Position numbers and translations under genes: made by a program | Assembly (NCBI GenBank): GCA_963556195.1 | Contig: OY744525.1 | Location: 75,586,344 to 75,650,343 of the forward strand | DNA length: 64,000 nucleotides | Reading direction: 5' to 3' | Source: Sepiola atlantica | Taxonomy: Eukaryota; Mollusca; Cephalopoda; Sepiida; Sepiolidae | In this document: piece by piece, positions 22,861 through 35,094 of the stretch | Layout: each line of letters begins with the position of its first letter | How positions within the stretch are numbered: the stretch's first letter is position 1 | The notes under the pieces: generated by a model | Seen by the model: the letters and a program-made list of their open reading frames with translations, nothing else | What the model was told of the DNA's origin: nothing | The model's database searches: none

Positions 22861-23312
22861 CAGACATGCATGTTTCACCTTCATTAAGACTTATCACTAT
22901 GGCTATATATAGTTGACCTTCTGGCTATGGAACTTGAACCTGAGTCACTACTGACTGTTAAGATCTAACATCTTAATGAATGTGCTCACACTGCAGTGAT
23001 GAGAAGAAAATATATCATACATTTATCTTTATGATATACTAAGTTTCTAAGAGGATTATATTTCAAGGGAAAGAATCATGCATTATAGTTAGACAGAAAC
23101 TTTATCCTTCTCATCAGAGTGCTCGCCCTTTGAGGGAGTTATTAATTATAATTTAATAAATATTATTTATATCCATGGACATGCATAGTGCGTATTCATT
23201 AAGACTTATCAGTGTGGCTATATCTAGCTAATCTGCCAGCTGGGTAACTCGAACCTCGGACCTAAGGCACCACTGACTTAAGATGTAACATCTTAGTCAA
23301 TGCACACCTATA
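22861..23312 (-). repeat. Two tRNA-derived SINE copies, same orientation
   Basis: Copy one (22861-23130) and copy two (about 23170-23312) share ATTAAGACTTATCA(C/G)T(A/G)TGGCTATAT and an inverted B-box region (AACTTGAACCTGAG and AACTCGAACCTCGG). On minus these read as GGTTCRAGTT boxes. A (TA)n tract lies just upstream at 22820-22833. The family is also represented at 1141-1330. Confidence 0.6.
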
Positions 23313-23834
23313 TAGTTCTATTTCAAGGGCTTCCTGATAGAGGGATAATATCAAATTATAGAGCTCAGAAAAATGTGTGTAATATATCTGCTTACAATAA
23401 ACCATAGTTCTAAGTGCATAAGAGAAAGGGAAAGGAAAAAATTGGCCAGCAAAAAAAAAAAACTCCAAAAATACTACTAAATTGCAATAATGTCGACTGT
23501 CTAATAATACTTGAAATGAACTGAATATACGAATAATATTGTCTTATATAGATGGTTAAAAATGAACTCATAACAGTATCTATAGTACTTGGTATCAAGT
23601 ATTGGCAAATGTAGCCATCAACTTAACAGGGAATTAAGGAATTACAGATGTCAAATATGTTGAAGATAATTTTTTCATATTCAGCTTTGTGAAAACTGAA
23701 GTCAGTTTAATTTTTCCATTAAATCATCTTCAAAATGTGCAAGCGGCAATAGTGTTCAAATATTTATTTAAATAGTGGAATAATTTTTTTAAACAACACC
23801 AACAAATTAACATTAAAAAAGTTATATGTATTAT
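23313..23834. other. No gene recognised
   Basis: AT-rich DNA with a poly-A run near 23451. No domain is seen. Confidence 0.5.
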
Positions 23835-24050
23835 TCAGATTACTGTTCTCATTTTACCGATGTAAGCTCCAACCTCCTTCAGGTGCACCTTGTCGAACTT
23901 GGGAATTTCGAATGGAACCCATTATTTAATCCATGGGGCTAGCTTGCTCTCTTTCTGTTGACCATGACCGAGTTTGATAAGATGCATTTAGAGAAGGTCT
24001 GAGGTTACATCGGCCGAAACGTTTTGAGAATGACATCCAAGTCGAAAACA
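23835..24050. repeat. Inverted Penelope-leader-like segment
   Basis: The right part reads GAGGTTACATCGGCCGAAACG (about 24003-24023). The left part carries, on minus, CACCTGAAGGAGGTTGGAG followed by TTACATCGG. The same two blocks appear at 46495-46636. I infer two diverged copies facing each other around a unique centre. Confidence 0.45.
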
Positions 24051-24369
24051 ATAGTACAAATCATCCAAATTATTAATCCATATCTAAAAAATCCCAAAGC
24101 ATGAAATTAAAAAAGTAAACCTTCCAAAAGACTTCATTTTTTAAACTTACTGTTCTATTTTTAGAGGGCAGATCATATTGCTAAATAAGTTATATGTAAA
24201 ATGATCCCCCTTTCGAAATTACAACAACAGATTTTTAAATGGAATTTGATACTTAAAACCGTTCAGCAATCAACAAGGAGACCATTTTAAGTTAAATACT
24301 CCTACCCTACTCATCTTCTTGCGGGATGTTTTCTTAAAAAACCTTTAGAAAAGGAACCTTGACAATATT
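24051..24369. other. No gene recognised
   Basis: AT-rich sequence without recognisable features. Confidence 0.5.
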
Positions 24370-24702
24370 CAACCTTTGTGTTCTACACTTATTTATGCTT
24401 CTATCTTATTTTTATTTTTAGTTCTAAGTTCTTATTAATTCATACTATTATCATCAATCATTTCTTTTATATTTATCCTATATTTTCATTTTGTATTTCT
24501 AATTTTTATTATCATCTCCTTATTGGTACCTCTGTTTTTTATCTTTATTTTTATTTTTATTCTATTTTTTATTTTATTTTTATTTTTAATTTTACCTTTA
24601 TTATTTCAAATTATACCTTTACTCTATATTATTAGTTAACTACTTTATTCTTTATTTTTATTTACTTATTTTTATTTACTTATTTATAATTTTTTTTTTA
24701 TA

Positions 24703-24734
<32 letters not shown>

Positions 24735-25085
24735 CCTTTATATTACTATTATACTTAATTTTATTTTTTATTTTTCTAAATTTTATTTTACTCTATTATA
24801 CTTCATTTTTTATTTTATATTTTTTATTTTTTTTATTTTTTATTTTATTTTTATTTTTATTTTTTATTTCTTATCCTTTTATTTTATTATTCCTTCATAT
24901 ATTCTTATTATTTTTTATATTTTATATTATATTTTCTTTTATTCTTTATTTTTTGTTCTTATTTTTATTTTATTTTCATTTTATCGTTATAATTTTTATA
25001 ATGTTTAAAATGTTTTATTATTATTATCATCAGTTTATCTTTATATTTTTATTTTATATTTGTAACTTATTCTTTTCTCTAATAT
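24370..25085 (+). repeat. Strand-asymmetric TATTTT-rich low-complexity tract
   Basis: About 700 nt are dominated by TTTTTA/TATTTT words with very few G and C, and a (TA)n run lies at 24708-24732. The Phe/Tyr/Ile-rich open frames here follow from composition. Confidence 0.85.
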
Positions 25086-25336
25086 TTGACTCTGTGTCCC
25101 CTCCTGTCAATAGATGTTCCTCTACGACGAACTTGTTATTTTTTCCTTGAATTTCTGTAAGATGTGGTACTAAAGGCGCTGATGAAGAACGTTTTGGAGT
25201 GGCTTTGTTAATTTTTTTTTTTAATTTAAAAGTAAAATAAGGTATTTCCAGAATGTTTTGGAAACGACCGTACGCCATACTAGACTTGATGTTCTAATTC
25301 TTTGAACAATTGGAATGTTCTAATTCATTAAATCCT

Positions 25337-25399
<63 letters not shown>

Positions 25400-25644
25400 T
25401 GACCTTCTAACCTCACCAACAGCTAAAAATTGAAAAAGTAATAATTTGAATTTTAAAAATCTAAATTTGGACAAACACGTCTTTAGTATCCTCCACTCTG
25501 TAATAAAGATGGAGGGTATAGACTCGTTGAGACATAAAACTGAAGTCAGAATATGTTAAAAACTAACATTTTCTATAATTTATTTTTTAAAGTTTTTCTC
25601 AAGATTATATATTATATATATATACATATATTATATATATACAC

Positions 25645-25689
<45 letters not shown>
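25086..25689. other. No gene; two (TA)n tracts
   Basis: (TA)n occupies 25340-25395 and a broken TATATA run 25608-25688. The segment 25150-25200 contains GGCGCTGATGAAGAACG, which resembles Penelope leader words, but it is too short to assign. Confidence 0.5.
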
Positions 25690-25694
<5 letters not shown>

Positions 25695-26368
25695 GAACTA
25701 ACCAACATCAAACAAACCCTAGTAAATAACAATTTCCCCAACAGAATTATTGATCAACAAATAAAACTATATCCAACCTCCCTACACCAAAAGAATCAGA
25801 CAAGAAAGCACAATAAAAATGACTCTTTCCTTGTACTATAAAAACCAAATGCATTCTAACTACAAACTCGACGAAAAAGCTATAACTAACATAATAAACC
25901 GACACACTAAACCCACCGACCAACAACAAAAAATAAAACTAATAATTTACTACACAAAATTCAAAACCTCTAACTTAATAATAAAAAATAATAACACTAC
26001 TAACTCCTCCCTAAACCAAACAAACGTACTGTATTTGCTCTAATACCCATTCAAGGAATGTTTCCCCAAGACCTAAACAGACAAACACAGTACTTATATT
26101 GGCCATACGACTACAACCCTCTCCCGACGCCTTACGCATCACTTAAATGATACTAGTGCTATCCAGCGACACATTACCACACACATAAAAAAGCATAAAA
26201 TCAACCGAACTAAGACAAATAATAACAACTAATACTAAGATCATACATAAAAACAACTGCACCAAGCCACTAAAAATCTTCGAAGCCCTACACATAAAAA
26301 AATTACAACCCACAATTAATAAAATAGCATTCACCACTGGTACTAATGCCCTATCAGTCTTTAACAAT
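25690..26368 (+). mobile_element. Penelope-like element, 3' coding part with GIY-YIG endonuclease
   Basis: One frame (codon starts congruent to 25819) runs from about 25819 to the terminal stop near 26370. It contains STYIGHTTTTLSRRLTHHL (about 26089-26145), the GIY-YIG-type core found at the C-terminus of Penelope-like reverse transcriptases, and later KIFEALHIKK and QPTINKIA, the expected end of that domain. In-frame stops at 26041 and 26074 and further stops near 26233 break it. The reverse transcriptase is absent, so it is a 5'-truncated dead copy. It ends next to a (TAA)n microsatellite. Confidence 0.75.
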
Positions 26369-26374
26369 TAATAC

Positions 26375-26405
<31 letters not shown>

Positions 26406-26430
26406 TAATAATAATAATAATAATAATAAA
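26369..26430 (+). repeat. (TAA)n microsatellite, upstream border of LINE
   Basis: About nineteen TAA/ATA units with one ACA interruption. The LINE sequence starts directly after it, and TAAATAATAATAA recurs at the 3' end of the LINE (about 29377-29390). Dong-type LINEs are known to insert into TAA repeats. Confidence 0.9.
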
Positions 26431-28970
26431 TCAGAAACGCAAGGAAAAACTAAATGAGAAACATGAAGAAATAAAACAAAAGATAGCAGCAATAGAAGGA
26501 AGACTGAGACGATACAGGTACAAATCAGAACAGAGCAAACAGAACAGGACCTTTGAAAACAATGAAAGCCAGTTTTACAAAAACGTAAATGGAGAAAAAA
26601 CAACAACAGAGCAACCGAACCCAACAGAAACAAAACAATTCTGGAGCAAGATATGGGAAGAACCGAAAAAGCACAACAAGAATGCACAATGGTTGAAAAA
26701 CATGAAAGATGAACTGCAGGAAATCGAAGAAGGAATCGAAACGGAAATTAACAAAGAAACGTTGATCGTTTCTTTGTTAATTTCCGTTTCGATTCCTTAA
26801 GAAAAATGGCAAACTGGAGAGCACCAGGCCACGATGGAATACATGCATACTAGTTTAAAAAATTCACGACCCTGCATGAAAGACTAGCGCAGAAACTGAG
26901 TGGATGTATCCGCAAAACAGACGTACCAGAATGGATGACGGAAGGAAGAACAACATTAATACAAAAAGACCCCAAAAAGGGAACGACCCCCAGTAACTAC
27001 AGACCGATAACATGTCTACCAATAATGTGGAAAATTCAACAGCACAACTGAGAGAACAAATCTACCAATCCCTGGACAAACGTTGACTGCTCCCCGAGGA
27101 ACAAAAAGAATGTCGGAAAGTACAAAGAGGGGCACATGATCTACTATACATTGATCAAAAGACCCTGAAGGAGGTGAAGAGCAAACAAAAGAACATAACC
27201 ATGGCATGGATTGACTACAAGATAGCCTACGACAGTATCCCCCAAACATGGATAATTGAATGCTTAAAAATATACAAGATACCAGGCAGGATTATTAATC
27301 TCATCCAGAAAGCAATGGAAACATGGAGACTAAAACTGACAGCCGGAGGACAACACCTGTCTGAGATAAAAATACAGAGAGGCATTTTTCAAGGAGACTC
27401 TCTATCACCACTATTGTTTATAATAGCCATGATGCCACTCAACTACATACTCAGAAAGTGTGATGCCGGATACAGGTTTACGGATACAGAACAAAGAACA
27501 AACCACCTGATGTACATGGATGACCTTAAACTGTTTGCAAAAAACAAAAAAGAACTGGAAAAGCTGATAAATACAACCAGGATATTCAGCCAGGATATCC
27601 AAATGGAGTTTGGAATAGAAAAATGTGCACTGCTAGAGATTAAAAGAGGAAAACTGGAGACAACAGAAGGTATAGACCTCCCCAACCAAGAGGAGATGAG
27701 GGTGCTAGGAGAACAAGATAGTTATAAATACCTGGGAGTTCTGGAAGCAGACACAATCAAATATACAGAAATGAAAGAGAAGATTGGAAAAGAATATCTA
27801 CGAAGAACAAGGAAACTCTTAGAAATTAAACTATATACCAGAAACCTAGTAAAAGGGATAAACACATGGGCTGTATCACTAATAAGATACTCTGGACCAT
27901 TCATAGGCTGGACCAAAGAAGAACTCAGGCACCTTGACCAGAGGACTAGAAAACTAATGACTATGCACAATGCATTGCACCCAAAAGACGATACGGACAG
28001 ACTCTACATGAAAAGAAATGAAGGAGGTAGAGGACTGGTAAGTATAGAAGACTGTGCGGAAGACACCAAAAAAGAGCTGGAGAAATATGTAACCCAGAAC
28101 ACGGAAAGACTGATCACCACGGCAAGAGACACCAGCCCAACAAACAACTCAGGAAGCACTGAAACCAGAAACAAAAAGACAAGAAAGGAAAAGTGGGAAG
28201 AAGAACGACTACATGGACGCTTTATAAGACTCACAAGCGATGAAGCCAATGAGAACAGCTGAGCATGGCTAAGAAAAGGACACTTGAACAGAGAAACGGA
28301 ATCTCTGCTGACGGCCGCACAGAACAATGCGATTAGGACAAACTTTATTAAAGCAAAGATAGATAAAACCCAGGAAAACAGCAAATGCCGATTGTGTGGA
28401 CAAAGAGACAAAACGATAAATCATATAATAAGTGAATGCAGCAAGCTAGCCCAAAAGGAATACTAGAACAGACATGACAGCGTGGGGAAAGAAGTACACC
28501 GGGAAATGTGCAAACAACTGAATTTCGAATATGCAAAAAAACGGTACAAACACAAACCAGAAACTGTACTAGAAAACGAAAAACACAAAATCATATGGGA
28601 TATGAATGTACAAACAGACAAATCCATAACAGCAAGGAGACCGGATATGATAATAATCAACAAGAAAGAAAAATCCTGCAAAATCGTAGACTTTGCCGTT
28701 CCAGCGGACCACAGAGTGAAGATCAAAGAGACGGAAAAAAGAAGCAAATATACTGAACTTGCCAGAGAATTGAAAGGAATATGGAACATGAAGAAAGTCA
28801 GTATAACACCAATAATCATAGGAGCACTAGGAACAGTCCCCAAAAACATGGAGAAAAGACTAGGAGAAATAGGAATCAAAGGGATAACTGAGACCATACA
28901 AAGGACAGTAATGATCAAAACAGCTACAATCCTGAGAAATGTCCTCGAATGTGGAAACCAACCCACATAA
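26431..28970 (+). pseudogene. Dong/R4-like non-LTR retrotransposon ORF, 5'-truncated and broken
   Basis: Three frames together give the region before the RT (26431-26760), the start of the RT (NWRAPGHDGIHAY near 26812, then TPSNYRPITCLP near 26985) and the RT core (27174-28262: AWIDYKIAYDSI, QGDSLSPLLF, YMDD). A finger of the form CX2CX8HX4C (CRLCGQRDKTINHIISEC, 28386-28439) and a restriction-like endonuclease (RPDMIIINKKEKSCKIVDFA) follow at the C-terminus. This domain order is that of the R4/Dong group. From 27174 on a single frame is interrupted only by a TGA at 28260 and a TAG at 28464. Upstream there are two frame changes, a TAG near 26850 and a fold-back insertion at 26730-26798. The N-terminal DNA-binding region is missing. 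Not functional. Confidence 0.8.
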
Positions 28971-29392
28971 ACAACGAATGGAGTACAAACACATGGAAGC
29001 ACAAGACAACAGAACCGAGGAAAATACAACCGCGAGAGAGAGGCGCAAGCATAGGCTGACACCACGAAAATTATGGACAGAGGGTCGAGGAGGGAAAGCG
29101 CAAACCAGACCTCCACTGGAAGAGCGCGGACAGCTCTGGGACCATGGGGAGGCTTGTTGCCACCTGGGCCCCAGAGAAGACCAATGCCCCTTATCACCGT
29201 GAAATCGGTGGTAGGTGGCTGTTGCGATACCGCAAGGTCATCAGCGGTGATGAACGAAAAGAGGTGGAGCATACTGGAAGTCTGAGGAGACTTGTTGTCA
29301 CTCAGACTCCAGGGAATACCACAGGTTGTTGGCAGTGGGTGATCACTGACGATGACCAGTGTGATAACTCCTAGTGAGTAAATAATAATAAA
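28971..29392 (+). mobile_element. 3' UTR of the Dong/R4-like LINE with TAA terminus
   Basis: About 400 nt of comparatively GC-rich sequence continue from the stop codon at 28968-28970 to GTGAGTAAATAATAATAAAG, where the AT-rich host context resumes. GATGAACGAAAAGAGGTGG and repeated TCACTG/GATGAC words occur. The TAA units match the upstream (TAA)n border. Confidence 0.6.
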
Positions 29393-29454
29393 GTTATATA
29401 TATACATATATAAATTAATAGCTATAGAATCAATATAAAAACTATAAATACGGC

Positions 29455-30174
<720 letters not shown>

Positions 30175-30229
30175 TCCAGGTGGTGAATGGTAGTCCAAAA
30201 AGTTTTTGGACTACCATTCACTACCTGGA
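30175..30229. repeat. Perfect-type fold-back, 27-bp arms, 1-nt loop
   Basis: 30175-30201 and 30203-30229 are complementary except for one pair. The left arm starts TCCAGGTGGTGAATGGTAGT. Confidence 0.85.
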
Positions 30230-30264
30230 TTTTGGAACAACTCATTTTGAAATTGGTAAAATCT

Positions 30265-30420
30265 CAATTTTTGGCAACTAGCGACATCAGATATTTCTCA
30301 ATTACTTTCATCTTTGTCGATCAGAAGATCTCATTTTTATTTTCAATTGGTGTGGAAGGTGATAACGTACGTACAAACGAAGTGATTAAGCATATTTTAA
30401 TAAACATCTATAGGCCTCCT
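30265..30420 (+). repeat. rep-D copy
   Basis: CGACATCAGATATTTCTCAA and GATAACGTACGTACAAAC match the copy at 4330-4436. A further rep-D phrase (ACAGAACAGATACTACACTT) lies at about 30719-30738, beyond the SINE body between them. Confidence 0.5.
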
Positions 30421-30423
30421 TTC

Positions 30424-30650
30424 ATCTCAAGAAACAATGGATATCCCCATGTATGGGAGCTTGTGTGAAGAGTCTAAAGTGAAGCAAAGGTTGTGCAATC
30501 TAAAACTGCACTTCTACTGAACCAACATTGTTTGAGTCCAGTTACAAGAGGGAAACAATGCTGGGACAAGCAGAGAAAGACTGGTTTTATTTCCTTCTCA
30601 AAGGCTTGAGAGACGAACCAATACAAGGTCGGTTTTTAATGTACGGAAAC
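30424..30650 (-). repeat. rep-E SINE body
   Basis: TCAAGAAACAATGGATATCC, then a GAAGCAAAGGTTGTGCAAT phrase and GGGAAACAATGCTGGGACAA follow the order of 60899-61077. It appears to be inserted within rep-D, whose phrases continue on the far side. Confidence 0.6.
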
Positions 30651-31925
30651 TCCTGCTCCCCCAAAAGGAGCACCTTGGATTGCCTTAATCTAGAAGGATT
30701 TCTCCTTCACTGGCTGAGGACAGAACAGATACTACACTTTGAATTATTTGCACAAAATATAAAAAAAATACATTTAAAACAAATTAAGCACAAGGCCATC
30801 AAAAGTGTGAGAAAATGGGTGTCATTGGTCATCTTTGGTCTACAGGGATAACAATGTCTATCCTACTCTTAACTAGAATCATCTCAGTCACCACAATACC
30901 ACATTTACACGAGGGGCTGTCCTACTTAAGATATCCCCAAATTGATTGGAAATTTTATTGTTCATAAATATACATGTATACAAAGATTTCAGTGGAATAA
31001 AACAGGGAGTGGGGAAAGAACAAAAAATTTGGTTAGTAAGACTCTTCCAACCCTTTCTAAATGATAGACCGCCCACTGTTTTTCGGTTTGTTCAGAACTG
31101 AAAACAAGCAAGTCAATCTCTAAATGTGAGAAAAAAAAAGAAAACGGGGGATTAAGTTTGGAGAATGAGCGGTGTCCTTCTAAGTTAATGATACTTTGAT
31201 CCATGTCCAGAGGTCGAGGAATTTTCTATATAATCTATAGATGGACGAAGGATATATAGTTATAGCTTCCCAAAGCGTTTTACACATATTTTTAATCCAC
31301 ATCGAAGCAAAAGTAGTGCAAGGGAGACAACTCTTAAATTTTTAACACGAGTAATCTCTCTTTGCTTACAATGCGATGCTTTTATTTGGATATTTACAAA
31401 AAATTATTGAACCGAACGGAAGAAATATTTGTTATTTTCTGAAATTTCTTATGAAATGTTATAAGGACTTCATGGACTTTAATAATGTTGATGTTGTATT
31501 CAATTTCCCTCCTACTTTAACGTTAATCCTCTGATGAATGTTAGTTAAAAGATGCACCCGCTTTTAAGATTATTTTTTTTCTTTTCGTCTTTTTTTCTGC
31601 ACACACAAAAATAGACACACTATTTTTGTTATTTAATTAAACAAAAGCAAAAATACATCTTAATATTACTGTCCAAATCTTATTAGTATAAAAATTACAA
31701 AATGTGTCACAGGGCAATGGCACAGGGTCGAAAGGAGGTGTGGAGAAAAGCCGGACTAATCTATTATTAACTAACTTAGGTAAAACATGTAACTTCAAAA
31801 TTCGAAAGTAATGTTTAACCCTTTCAACTACTACTTCTTTCATTCCAACCCGTCATTCTCCCTTGTTTTGGATAACAAAATAAAAGAGTTAAAAAAAAAA
31901 AGAAAAAAGTGTGTAACATATTTAA
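30651..31925. other. No gene recognised
   Basis: Rep-D words at 30715-30745; otherwise AT-rich DNA with short open frames and no domains. Confidence 0.45.
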
Positions 31926-31934
31926 AAACTACTC

Positions 31935-31935
31935 A

Positions 31936-31972
<37 letters not shown>
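31935..31972 (+). repeat. (CT)n microsatellite
   Basis: CTCTGT units pass into pure CT. Confidence 0.9.
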
Positions 31973-31974
<2 letters not shown>

Positions 31975-32084
31975 TTTAATAGAGAAAAAAGCAAGCAAGA
32001 AAATTCAATCTGACTGGATATTTACTTCCTTCCCACCGCATGAAGATGTGGCACAAGGTCGGGAAACGGAGAGAATCAAGCCAG

Positions 32085-32345
32085 CGACCCTAAAGAAAGT
32101 GCACTCTGGCCTCTTAAAGATTGCTTGGCCATCCCTGATCGGGGCGCTTCAGGCAGTTAGCAATAACCCCCCCCCCCCCAAGAGGAGAGACAATGCCTGA
32201 AACGGGAACCTCCAAGGGCTATTCAAGACTTATACCTCAGCCTGACAGATAAAAGGCCCAGTTTCTATTAAACTGATTGTCGAAAACGGATCCTCGACTG
32301 GTATCTTCCAGTCAAGAGTCTCTGAGCCTGTCTGACTGACTGCTA
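32085..32345 (-). repeat. rep-U SINE body, copy without U2 head
   Basis: Read on minus, GGTTATTGCTAACTGCCTGA followed by AGCGCCCC...GATGGCC...CAAGCAATCTTTAA follows the body of the U2-headed SINE at 62755-62810. The upstream part shares ACCAGTCGAGGATCC and GACAATCAG with the copy at 8440-8760. A C14-type run at 32167-32180 interrupts it. Confidence 0.55.
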
Positions 32346-33234
32346 TTTGACCTAATTTCAGTGTTGCTTTTAAAACAACTATCAGTAAGAATGAAAAAAA
32401 AAACGTAATTTATTTTATCCCTATTGTGAAAAGGTTGGTAAGACACATAAATATGAAGAAATAAATGAATAAAACGATTCTATGGAGATAAATAATATAA
32501 ACTGATTCATTTAACAACTTAAGAAATAACTATGATGATGATGAATTAATTATCTGTAGCTAAGTCGTGGTCGGTAGAATCTTCCATTTTGAGGTAATGC
32601 TGAAGAACTATACGGGGCAATAGTAGTGAAATGTGACGTCATCACTTTCACACTTGTGCTACCCCGCTTCCATATGATGTATTATTTTAGTCGTTTTTTT
32701 GTGTTGTAACTTGGCAAATAATATAGTGTTATTATATTAGTGTGCTATTTTTATTTACTATACTACTTTGGCCATTAGCTGTTTTTATAGTTTGTTTACA
32801 TTTGCAATAATAATGTCAAATTATTTTGGGGGAGGGGCGCTCTTTTTTTCCCGTAAACTTTTTAATTAAATATAATTCTTTTTAATTTTTAACACGGATT
32901 TTATAGTGTATAGTGTATTATTTTTACTTAACATATATAAAAATGTTTGTAAAACATAAATTATTTTCATTTTATTAATTTAAAATAAATATTTTATTTA
33001 AAAAATAATTTTTGTAATGTTATATTTTATTCCTTTTAAATTAATTAATCATGTTTTTATTTTCACTTTTTATTAGTTTCATCCAAACATTTTTTTATAT
33101 TTTAATTTTATTAAAATAGAATGAATTTCATAGCAGTTTATTTTTTAGTAAAAAACATTTTTATGGTTTTATTTTTAATCTGAATAAATAACTTTGACTA
33201 AGAGACATTCTAAGCACACTGATATTACATTAGA
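32346..33234. other. No gene recognised; AT-rich
   Basis: The section after about 32860 is extremely AT-rich. A single TGACGTCA octamer lies at 32634-32641; alone it is not evidence of a regulatory element. Confidence 0.5.
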
Positions 33235-33700
33235 ATACTTGAATAAATTTGGCAAGTAGGAAACACCATTGGTGGTAATCCTAGAAGATCCATGAGGTTA
33301 ATCGCAAAAGAACACCGTGTGTCAGACAGAACAATCTGAAACGTTGTCCACAAAAACATCATTAGATACAAGTGATGAGTAAAGGCAATTTTACATTAAA
33401 AAAAGGAAAATCGCTAATAGACTCACAGAATGCAGAAATGGATGGCTGACAATTTTTATGATCATATGCACCCTAACATTTGATCTCCTAGCTCCCCAGA
33501 GTTCAATCTATTGGACTAATATGTATGGATTGTAATTGAGAAAATGGTTAATGAGCATCCGCATAACACTCAATAATCCTCCATGGTTCAAGTAATATGA
33601 ACAAGGACCACCTGATCCTAGAATATAGGTGATTTATACCTCACATAAAAGCTGTTATCAAAGCTGAAGAAGACTTTAATGAATAAAATTATAAAAGAAC
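33235..33700 (+). mobile_element. mariner-type transposase remnant
   Basis: Plus-strand peptides in order are NPRRSMRLIAKEHRVSDRTI (helix-turn-helix region), THRMQKWMADNF, SSPEFNLLD with YVW (around the last catalytic Asp), and a C-terminal KLLSKLKKTL. This is the Tc1/mariner layout with a large internal deletion and many stops. Terminal repeats are not evident. Confidence 0.6.
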
Positions 33701-34880
33701 ATGTTTATTCTTATCCTCAAAAAAGTTTTCCAGTGAAAAAAAAAATTACCTCTGCCAAGAAGGTTATGTTTTTGATCATGTTGGTTTGTGTACAGCCTAG
33801 CATCCACATCGCTTGACCAATCGTTCCCAAACTTGGTCAAAATATCGGTCATGATCTAACTTAGAACTGATGTAATTTTTAGATATCTAGATAAAAAGTG
33901 ACAATAACTTTGATTCTTGTCATTGTAGATACTCGCTATTTGGGCCATGAAGTCCTGCATCGTATATTGACAGAATTTTAACTTCGGATTTTTTAAAATT
34001 TGATGTATGGATTTGATGCTCTTTGATAACAGTAGAGAGTAGAAAGTGGATCTTGGGTTTACTTTCAGCAGCCTCGTAACTCTCGCTTCCCTTATTTTGT
34101 CGTTTAGTTCTCGCATTCTATGAGCGATGTTTCTGACAAAGGGGGAGGAATTGCTGTTTTCTAGGTCGGAATCTATCTATTTAACACTTATCGTTGGCTA
34201 ATTTTTGACCTAGTAGTAGTATTTTTTTTTAGCTCCTTACATCAAGTGGCTTCATGCCTTGTTTGGAGCGATTTTCATAAAAAAAAAAAAAATCGCCATG
34301 CAAAATTTTAGCCTGATCAAATGAATAGTTTTTGAGTCATCAATGTTTCCATGGCATAACTTTGGGAATATTTTATACCATATAGAGAAGTAAGGCCCAG
34401 ATGAGACTTTGGCCTATCCTTACATTGTCAGGTGAAGGTATGTTGTCTCAAGACTGACTTATGTTCTTGTTATGTTTCTAAGAGTCATTTTTGTGGAGGT
34501 ATAAATCTGTTCTCAACTATGCTATGCACCCTGTAGTTATTTACCAAGTCAATATTTTTGAAAGAATGATCAACAGATCAAATAGATATAGAATGTCTCT
34601 CAATGAAATCTGCTTGAACGAACGAATGCTGCTTGCCTAGATACAAAGTATAAATCAAGATGGTGTAGCACAACATTTTAAGAATCATTTAGCGAATTGT
34701 ATTTAAAATTTTTGATTTTATTTTAAGTTCAAAAAATAATTTAGCAGAAAAATAGACAAAATTTTAAATCGCTTCTTAAAGGCGAACATTTTCATCTCAT
34801 CCATTTTCAAGCATGAACAAAAAAAATTATTCTGTTTTTTTTTTTAAGGAAGTTCCATTCTTGTATTGCGAAAGACACAA
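33701..34880. other. No confident gene; possible repeat at 33745-34130
   Basis: ACCTCTGCCAAGAAGGTTAT near 33747 has the look of a high-copy repeat start. The minus strand of 33856-34116 is open for 86 codons (MRELNDKIREARVTRLLKVN...) and might be the linker of a LINE ORF2, but no catalytic motif is present. The rest is AT-rich. Confidence 0.3.
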
Positions 34881-35007
34881 AAAATCAAGTAAAATTGGGT
34901 TGAAGGATTAAGAGAAAAAAAAATGAAAATAAACTTAAGAAATATGGAAGTTGATCAAAGGAAGAGAGGAACGAAAACGGTAAATTTATAAACGTGGAGG
35001 AGAAGTA

Positions 35008-35010
<3 letters not shown>

Positions 35011-35052
<42 letters not shown>
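35011..35052 (+). repeat. (TA)n microsatellite
   Basis: About twenty TA units, about 45 nt before the SINE head that follows. Confidence 0.95.
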
Positions 35053-35058
<6 letters not shown>

Positions 35059-35094
35059 GTGTATTATTGATGTATTTTGTGTGCAAACATACAC

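Noticed and set aside
24003..24023. Hammerhead core in CTGAGGTTACATCGGCCGAAACG (also near 46575)
   Set aside because: The CTGANGA core is not met (CTGAGGT and CTGAAGG), so these were kept only as leader-like words.
24378..25150. Phe/Ile/Tyr-rich open frames
   Set aside because: They result from the T-rich low-complexity tract.
32634..32641. CRE-type TGACGTCA (also at 44967-44974)
   Set aside because: A palindromic octamer can occur by chance in 64 kb, and no promoter or gene lies next to either site.
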